A program made the position numbers and the translations under genes. From Chamaelirium japonicum (Eukaryota; Streptophyta; Magnoliopsida; Liliales; Melanthiaceae): 64,000 bases of DNA. Where the stretch lies: assembly GCA_947650365.1 (NCBI GenBank), contig OX393550.1, forward strand, positions 67,015,744 to 67,079,743. Direction: 5' to 3'. Shown piece after piece: positions 58,234-64,000 of this stretch. Each line of letters opens with the position of its first letter. Within the stretch, counting starts at the first letter, position 1. Below the pieces are notes generated by a model, which made no database searches, had not been told where the DNA came from, and saw nothing but the letters and a program-made list of their open reading frames with translations.

Positions 58234-60529
58234 AGAAATTCATGAGAAATAAGGAACAAGGCATACCTGCAGCATCCGAAGAAGATACCCCGGAGGGAGG
58301 GATTACCTCATCGGCAAAAAGCCCTGGCTCTCCCTCTCGAGATGGCCCTGCCTCGCCAGCACCAGTCAAAGCTGCCTCGCACAAGAGGTCCAACTTTCTC
58401 CTCTTGGGAGAAGTACACCCACTCCAAGAAGCCTGAGTCTCAGGAAGACTATGAACCTTGGAGGGCGGAGCCATCTCAACCTCCTGCACAGAAAGTGAAG
58501 CCTGGGAAGTCCCCTCTCGACGGCCACAAGATTCCTCTGACCATCGCTCCTTGGACCAAAGACGGCGATCCTCTAACCCCGCCAAAGAGTCAAAAGGAAA
58601 GTCAGCCCGCTCGCTGCTAGCAAGGACGTCTAGCGGAAGGCCAGCCAAGAGGGGAAGCACTGACCCGTTGACCCAGCGGCGATACTCAGGAGTCGCTGCA
58701 TCCTTGCCGCCCGACTTAATCCCCGGTGAGAAAGTACACCCAGTAAACCGATCGTAAAGCGCTCCCCAGAGGCGGTACGCCTCCTGCGGAGTGTAACGTA
58801 ACCGCAGGCGCAAAGGAGTCCCAGGCAACTCCTGCCGAAAACCCTGCTGACGAGCAAACCGGTGGGGAGAATACCGTGCCACCTCCACTACATCCCCACG
58901 ACGCCAAACAAGATACCCAGGCCTGCAACTCACCATGCTCCAGTACAAAGGATCGGACATCTCCGCCCCATCACATACCAGGGATTTCATAGAAGGCGCA
59001 AGTGCATTTTCCGATACAAATTCGAAGTCAGAAGGGCCCATGCGCCGTAAACACTCTCGGGCACTAGGCTTCGGACGCTCCCATGCATAAAAAGCGTTCA
59101 TTACACCTCCCACACAAGGAAGAAAGGGCACCAAGGTCGAAGGTCCACGCGCTGCAAAGATCCCCTTCGGAAAATGAAGCCCAATCCAACCATAGAGGTA
59201 ATGCAGGGGGCAAAAAGAACTAGCTCTGCCTACCTCCCCTCTTGCATTACCCGCACTCGATAAACTCCAGTAGGTGCCGCTAAGCCCACCGTACAACGAA
59301 CAGAGAATTGCCGGCGCCAGGTTAAGAAAATCTCCAGTCACCATCCGAGCAGCCGCAAGGAAGGTCCCAGGACGTACCACATCCCCTTCCCAGGGTAAAG
59401 CAAAGCGGCAAAGGAAAAGAACTAACCCCGCTGACCAGTAAACAGCACGCCAGTCGTCGCTGCATTCTTCAAGTCCCAAAACCTCCCAGGGACGTTGCGC
59501 CCCGGCCATCGAGCACCACTCTTTCTTCAGAGAGTCAATCGGTCGCCGGAAGGTGCCAGGCGCCGGTTTCTTTGACGAAGCGTATCTCCACATCGGGTGA
59601 CTCGAAGGGGGAGCGTGACGATATTCTCCTCGGAACCAGAAGTCCACCCAATCCGAGTAAAGTACCCTGTCTGACCGCTCGCGCGCCGCTATAATAGCAT
59701 ACGCCTTAAAAAGTAAAAGGCAGAAGCTAGGGGACTCGTCTGGGTCCGTCAAAACCTCAAGAGAAGGAACCTCCTCCTGATAGTAGCTCCGAACCTCCGG
59801 ACACCCAGAGATGACATGCACGTCGCGAAGGGTGATCCCAATCTCACCAGCTCCGGTCAAGAAGGTGTTGGTCTCAGGGCACCACTGCTCACACAGAGCC
59901 CGGTACATACCATCCGGACGGCTGTACTCCCAACAAGCCGGCTCCACAAACCTCGCCAGACGCTCCATCCCTGGCTCCGCCTCCAACGCGCTGGATAGCT
60001 CTTTCATCCAGTCCCGGAAACCTCCCAGATAGGTGACATCTCCACGCGATTGAATCCCCACACCCCATCGCGTACGGCGGGAACATATCTTCAAAGCAAC
60101 AACAGGGACCGGAACTGACTCATCTCCAGTATGGTGAAACGGTAACCCCAAGCTCGGCCGGACAATTTGCCGGGAAGACCCTTCGTCAGTAAGGATGCGC
60201 TCGCCGAGTTTTAACACTCGACAAGAACCGTCGGTCACGCCATCCTCGCAAACTCGCTCGTGCGTCAAAAGCTGAAGCACTGACAGCCCGGTCTCCTGTC
60301 TCGAAGTACGGTGATGGGAGACTTGCGCAAAGGGGAAGCGAAGGTACGTACTCCCGTGGGAGACCGCGTCAACAACCCATCCAGAACTCGGAAAGCTCTC
60401 GTAACGACGAGACCTGAAAAGGAAAGAACACAAAGCCCTAGTCAGATGGATCCCGAGCACAGAAACAAAGAAATCAAAAGGGGGGGGGGCCTTCAGCAAA
60501 TAAAGAAAGACAGAGGGGGGTAATGGCAA
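58103..60529 (-). CDS. Antisense plant mobile domain (PMD) protein of the Tat element
   Basis: A minus-strand open stretch of 808 codons, the second-longest frame in the element. Its core (about codons 205-560) has features of the plant mobile domain (aminotransferase-like PMD, as in MAIN and MAIL1): CEQWCPETNTFLTGAGEIGI, TLRDVHVISGCPEV, the Trp-rich YSDWVDFWFRGEY, LFLCRFALPWEGDVVRPGTF and LAPAILCSLYGGL. The C-terminal part has a basic PKRRKL stretch that could serve as a nuclear signal. Host PMD proteins act in the nucleus in silencing and genome stability. The role in retroelements is not known. The first codons of the frame overlap simple repeats, so the true start is uncertain. Confidence 0.8.
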   Translation of the reverse strand: MPLPPSVFLYLLKAPPPFDFFVSVLGIHLTRALCSFLFRSRRYESFPSSGWVVDAVSHGSTYLRFPFAQVSHHRTSRQETGLSVLQLLTHERVCEDGVTDGSCRVLKLGERILTDEGSSRQIVRPSLGLPFHHTGDESVPVPVVALKICSRRTRWGVGIQSRGDVTYLGGFRDWMKELSSALEAEPGMERLARFVEPACWEYSRPDGMYRALCEQWCPETNTFLTGAGEIGITLRDVHVISGCPEVRSYYQEEVPSLEVLTDPDESPSFCLLLFKAYAIIAARERSDRVLYSDWVDFWFRGEYRHAPPSSHPMWRYASSKKPAPGTFRRPIDSLKKEWCSMAGAQRPWEVLGLEECSDDWRAVYWSAGLVLFLCRFALPWEGDVVRPGTFLAAARMVTGDFLNLAPAILCSLYGGLSGTYWSLSSAGNARGEVGRASSFCPLHYLYGWIGLHFPKGIFAARGPSTLVPFLPCVGGVMNAFYAWERPKPSARECLRRMGPSDFEFVSENALAPSMKSLVCDGAEMSDPLYWSMVSCRPGYLVWRRGDVVEVARYSPHRFARQQGFRQELPGTPLRLRLRYTPQEAYRLWGALYDRFTGCTFSPGIKSGGKDAATPEYRRWVNGSVLPLLAGLPLDVLASSERADFPFDSLAGLEDRRLWSKERWSEESCGRREGTSQASLSVQEVEMAPPSKVHSLPETQASWSGCTSPKRRKLDLLCEAALTGAGEAGPSREGEPGLFADEVIPPSGVSSSDAAGMPCSLFLMNFCACILTSLAELSSSHFGRVCWTGLRVCPEGGWAGVLSHQSNVD

Positions 60530-60845
60530 AAAGCCACGACCCCGCCTTTATTCCTTTTTTTTTATCTCTGGGGGGCCTTCAGCAAATAAAGAAAGACAGA
60601 GGGGGGTAATGGCAAAAAAGCCACGAACCCCCCCTTCTCTCTCCTGTTAAAAATAACAGGGGGGGGGCTCTTCGCGAATAAAGAAAATAGAGGGGGGTCG
60701 CGGCAAAAAAAAAAAAACCGCAACCCCCTCTCTCTCTCTCTCCTATCAAAACACGGGGGGGGCTTTCGGCAAATAAAGCAAGAAAAAGGGGGGGTCATGG
60801 CAAAAGACCACGACCCCCCCCCCATCTCTATCTCTTTTACATGCA
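60480..60845. repeat. Four tandem G-rich units of 80-95 bp
   Basis: The unit ggggggccttcagcaaataa agaaagacagagggggg, then tggcaaaaaagccacgaccc, recurs about four times with drift, each with a G run and a C run. It lies just upstream of the PMD frame on its strand. Confidence 0.85.
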
Positions 60846-60849
60846 GAGG

Positions 60850-61500
60850 GGAGGGGGGGGTGCTGTTGCACCGGCCGCCTCCGCGCCCGGCTCCGGCCCC
60901 ACGCCCTGCCGCCCTGCGCCCTCGCCGCCGGCCCCCGCGCCTCCGACCGAGCCCGGCTCCGGCCCCGCGCGCTGCGCCCGCAGCCCCGGCCGCCTCCGGC
61001 CCCCGAGCCGCCCTGCACCCCGCGGACCCGGCCCCGCGCCCGCTGCGTCCGGCTCCGGCCCCACGACCTGCCGCCCTGCGCCCTCGCCGCCGGCCCCCGC
61101 GCCGCCTCCTCTGGCCTGCGCCTCCGTCTCCGACCCGCGCTCCGGCCCCCGCGCCCTGCGCGCTGCGCCCGCGTCCCCGGCCAAGCCCGCCGCTCCGGCC
61201 CCCGCGCCCGTGCTGCCGTTGCACCGGCCACCTCCGGCCCGCAGCCCCCGGCCTCCTCCTCCTCGCGCCTGCGCTGTTGCACCGGTCGCCCCCCGGCCCC
61301 CGCGCCGCCCGCTGCGCCCACACCTCCGGCCCCCGCGTGCTGCACCCGCGCCCCGCACCTCCAACCCGTGCGCCGGCCGCCACAGCAGCCCCCGGCCGCA
61401 CCCTCGACTCGCGCCCTCCCGCACCTCGAACCCGCGCGCCGGCCGCCACAGCAGCCCCCGGCCGCGCCCGTCGCGCCCTCCCGCACCATGCGAAGAAGGA
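60850..61500. repeat. GC-rich low-complexity block
   Basis: About 650 bp of C/G-rich DNA dominated by ccggcccccgcgccc variants, with an internal repeat (gccgccacagcagcccccgg, twice). All six frames stay open and yield Pro/Ala/Arg-rich or Gly-rich products. I treat these as artefacts of composition. On the minus strand the block would be leader of the antisense transcript. Confidence 0.7.
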
Positions 61501-61800
61501 GAGGGAGAAGAAGGAGAGGAAGAAGAAGAAGAAGGAGGAGGAGAAGGATCACCTCGCCGGCAACCCTCCGCCCTCCACGGGCCGGCGATCTTCCCTCCTC
61601 CGCGAACCCCATGCCGTCACCATCTTCATCCTCCGCGGCATCGTTGCGAAGCAAGAAACCCTAGCAGAGCTCTCGCCTCCAAGCCGTCGGGAATCGCCGA
61701 TAATGAAGAATAATGAAAAACAGGGGTCCTTTTAAAGACCTAATCCCACGAATACGCGACTCAAGTCCAACCGCTACGCGTTTCCCGCGGGCGCACTCGA

Positions 61801-61815
61801 ACTTGAGGGGGCACT
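61801..61815 (+). other. Polypurine tract of the Tat element
   Basis: ACTTGAGGGGGCACT directly precedes the 3' LTR. It marks the plus-strand priming site and fixes the element's orientation. Confidence 0.75.
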
Positions 61816-63696
61816 TGTGGGCATCGAAATTAGCCCACGGGTCGAACCCGATTTTTACACAAAAAAAATAGGCCCGCACCCGACGGCCTTTGGGTCAAAC
61901 CCGATTTTTTTACAAAAAAATGGGCCCGCACACAATGGCCCGCATGCGAAACATGGGCCCGCACACAACGGCTCGCATGCGAAACTTGGGCCCGCACACA
62001 ACGGCCCGCATGCGAAACTTGGGCCCGCACACAACGGCCCGCATGCGAAACTTGGGCCCGCACACAACGGCCCGCATGCGAAACTCGGCCCGCACACAAC
62101 GGCCCGCATGCGAAACTCGGCCCGCACACAACGGCCCGCATGCAAAACTCGGCCCGCACACAACGGCCCGCGTGCGAACTAGGCCCACGTGCGAACTCAA
62201 TTCGCGCGCCATGGCCCGACCCAAAACAAACAGGTTCCACCGGACCCGCAACTCGGACACAAAGAGGGGGGCCCACCGGCCCCCCCTTCTAGAAAACCGT
62301 GCCCCCTCTTTGTGGAGAGGTGGGGGCGGCCCTAAAAGAAAAAGAAAAGAAAAAGAAAAGAAAAAGAAAAAGAAAAGAAAAAGAAAAGAAAGGAAAAGGA
62401 AATCAAAACCGCCTCGATGCGGGGGGAGGTGGCGTGGACGTCTACGTAGCCGTAGATCCGCGACGATCCCTCGATCCAACGGACAAGATGACGTTGCGTC
62501 GCCATCCGATCCAAAAGTGCAACAAGAATAACAACTCGATCTTTAAAGATCGAGTCACATCTAGCCCATAACCACTCCAACTAAAAAGGAGGAAATCGGG
62601 GTTTGTTTCCCCAAATAAGGGAACAATATCTCGATGGTTGTGAGGGGAGATATTGGAGGAAACAAAAAGATTTCAGCAATATCTCCCCCAACCGCCCCCC
62701 TTTGCCTATAAATAGAAGGGGTCGGGGAAGGCATCAAGGGTCCGAAAGCCGAAGACGAAAGAGCTTCGCAAGAGAAGCTCCAACGCTCGAAGACCGAAGG
62801 CTTCACGAGGCACGGCAAGCATATCCTACGGGAGTCCTTGGCCCTTCAAGTCCTCATCAACGTGAAGACCTTGCACTCGGAGATCAAAGCTTCGACTCCT
62901 CGCACGAAGAAGAAAGCGTGGAGAAGAAGACCCGGAGCCGTCATCACCCGATTGCTCCAACGATCTTCATCAGCTCCGAAGAAGCCATAAGCAAAGGCCG
63001 GAGAAGAAGATCGAAGCCGACAACACTCGTCGTCTTCAATCAAGGCATCGACTCCTCGCACGAAGAAGAAAGCCGGGAGAAGAAGGCCTGAAGCCGGTGC
63101 TACCCCTGCCGCCTTCGTCAACCAAAAGCCGACGCTACAACCGTCGTGCTAAAGCCGGTGCCACACCCGCCGTCTTCATCAACAAAAGCCGACGCTACAA
63201 CCGTCGCACGAAGATCGGTGCTACACCCGCCGTCTTCATCAACGAAAGTCGACGCCACAACCGTCGCACAAGCATCGGTGCTACCCCCCGCCGAAAAGCC
63301 AAAACCGACGCCACAACCGTCGAGGAAGCCGGAAGAGTAAAGAAGCCTTGAAGAGGTAACGCCAGTCGTTCGAGAAGAAGATCGAGTCGAAGCTAAAGTC
63401 AAAGCCGACGCAAAAAGCCAAAGCAAACGCACCGGTAAAGCCCGCGCTAAAGCAACGCACGTGCCAAAGCCAAGCAACTACGACGGTCACGAGCAAAGCA
63501 CCGCACGTTCTAGCCGATACGACGCGAAGTCCGGAAGAACTAAAGCATCGCAAGTCTCTACCCGTCTACGTTCAAGCGCAAGCGCCAAAGCAAAGCAAAA
63601 GCCAGAGCCACGCCAAAGCTACGCCAAAGCCGAAAGCTAAAGCCAAAGCTGACGCCAAAAACACGATCGACGCCGCGAACCGACGATGAAGGACGC
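61816..63696 (+). repeat. 3' LTR of the Tat element (interrupted)
   Basis: Matches the 5' LTR from its first base through the position equivalent to 48684, with eight rather than nine 32-bp units. It stops matching abruptly at 63697, where a different sequence begins. About 310 bp of LTR are missing from the window. Confidence 0.92.
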
Positions 63697-64000
63697 TGTA
63701 ACACCTGAGGTGTTAAATTTGAGAATAATAAAAATCCTCCCAGGGCTCTTTTCGTCTTTTTACCGTCAGACTTTCTTGTTGGGTTTTTTCTAGAATAATG
63801 GGTCGTAAACCCATGAGATGTTTTACGTTCACTTTTTCTATATTTTCGAGTACGTCGTATTGGTGTGTCCCGTACAGGGATCGGGTGTATGCGCAGCCTG
63901 TTTCGGCAGCCCGGTAGTTAAAACCCTAGAATTTCGATGGTCAGCCCATTGTCGGTATTGTTTGGTTTACCACAGGAGATTGGGTGATCGGATCGTAGCA
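63697..64000 (+). mobile_element. Edge of a second LTR nested in the Tat 3' LTR
   Basis: TGTAACACCTGAGGTGTTAA starts exactly where the Tat LTR match ends. A TG start with TGTAACACC is common for gypsy LTRs. The 304 bp visible have no coding frame. The other end is outside the window, so family and age are open; it must be younger than the Tat insertion. Confidence 0.6.

Larger units (their letters stand above)
46766..64000 (+). mobile_element. Ty3/gypsy Tat-type LTR retrotransposon, very young, with antisense PMD gene
   Basis: Order on the plus strand: 5' LTR (46766-48994), primer site (about 49001), gag (49067-51460), pol (51548-56929), a 4.9-kb 3' region with antisense open frames, purine tract (61801-61815), and 3' LTR (from 61816). 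The Tat assignment rests on the second, archaeal-type RNase H after the usual one, on the primer-site type and on the extra antisense frames. Over 1.88 kb the two LTRs differ by about three substitutions that I found, plus one 32-bp and one 6-bp length change. This puts the insertion in the very recent past. It looks whole except that its 3' LTR is interrupted at 63697 by another sequence. Only the left flank (ending cagac) is visible. Confidence 0.93.

Noticed and set aside
60797-61735. Pro/Ala/Arg-rich frames of about 300 codons
   Set aside because: Composition-driven; frames overlap on both strands and carry no domain.

Overview
This window is nuclear DNA of a flowering plant. The evidence is spliced protein-coding genes with plant-specific architectures (a JmjC protein with a C-terminal phosphotransferase domain, a plant-type ribosomal protein S6, a SnRK2 kinase), very long introns, and a dense load of plant LTR retrotransposons, MITEs and minisatellites. 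I cannot name the species. Introns of 9 kb or more point to a repeat-rich genome.

Layout: (1) 1065-27285, plus strand, holds the last ten exons of a JMJ21-type (At1g78280-like) gene. Two of its introns are about 9 kb. One carries a young Copia element (6947-12434) and the other a decayed chromovirus (about 20650-26850) with hAT-type MITEs nested in or beside it. (2) 27286-31469 separates two convergent genes and holds a LINE 3' end, a small Mutator-type MITE and low-complexity DNA. (3) 31470-35796, minus strand, is a complete six-exon ribosomal protein S6 gene with one GC-AG intron. Its second intron holds a foldback element bordered by long CT/TA arrays. (4) 37349-39290 is a hAT transposase relic broken by a LINE and by a TRIM-like remnant. 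(5) 40004-42353, minus strand, is a SnRK2 kinase gene. Its seven 3' exons are visible, but its first two exons (about 65 codons) are not found anywhere up to the right edge. (6) 42354-46765 holds a SINE-like insertion, Copia scraps, an array of about thirty 49-bp units and promoter-like palindromic DNA. (7) 46766 to about 63696 is a large, very young Ty3/gypsy element of the Tat type, with gag, pol and an antisense gene for a plant mobile domain protein. Its 3' LTR is interrupted at 63697 by what looks like the edge of another LTR.

The host genes do not form a pathway. In Arabidopsis, JMJ21 (At1g78280) and SnRK2.8 (At1g78290) are neighbours, so this looks like a conserved gene pair that has been spread apart by S6 and transposons. 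The most unusual cargo is the antisense plant-mobile-domain gene inside the Tat element, followed by the three hAT-type MITEs whose interiors repeat their own ends.
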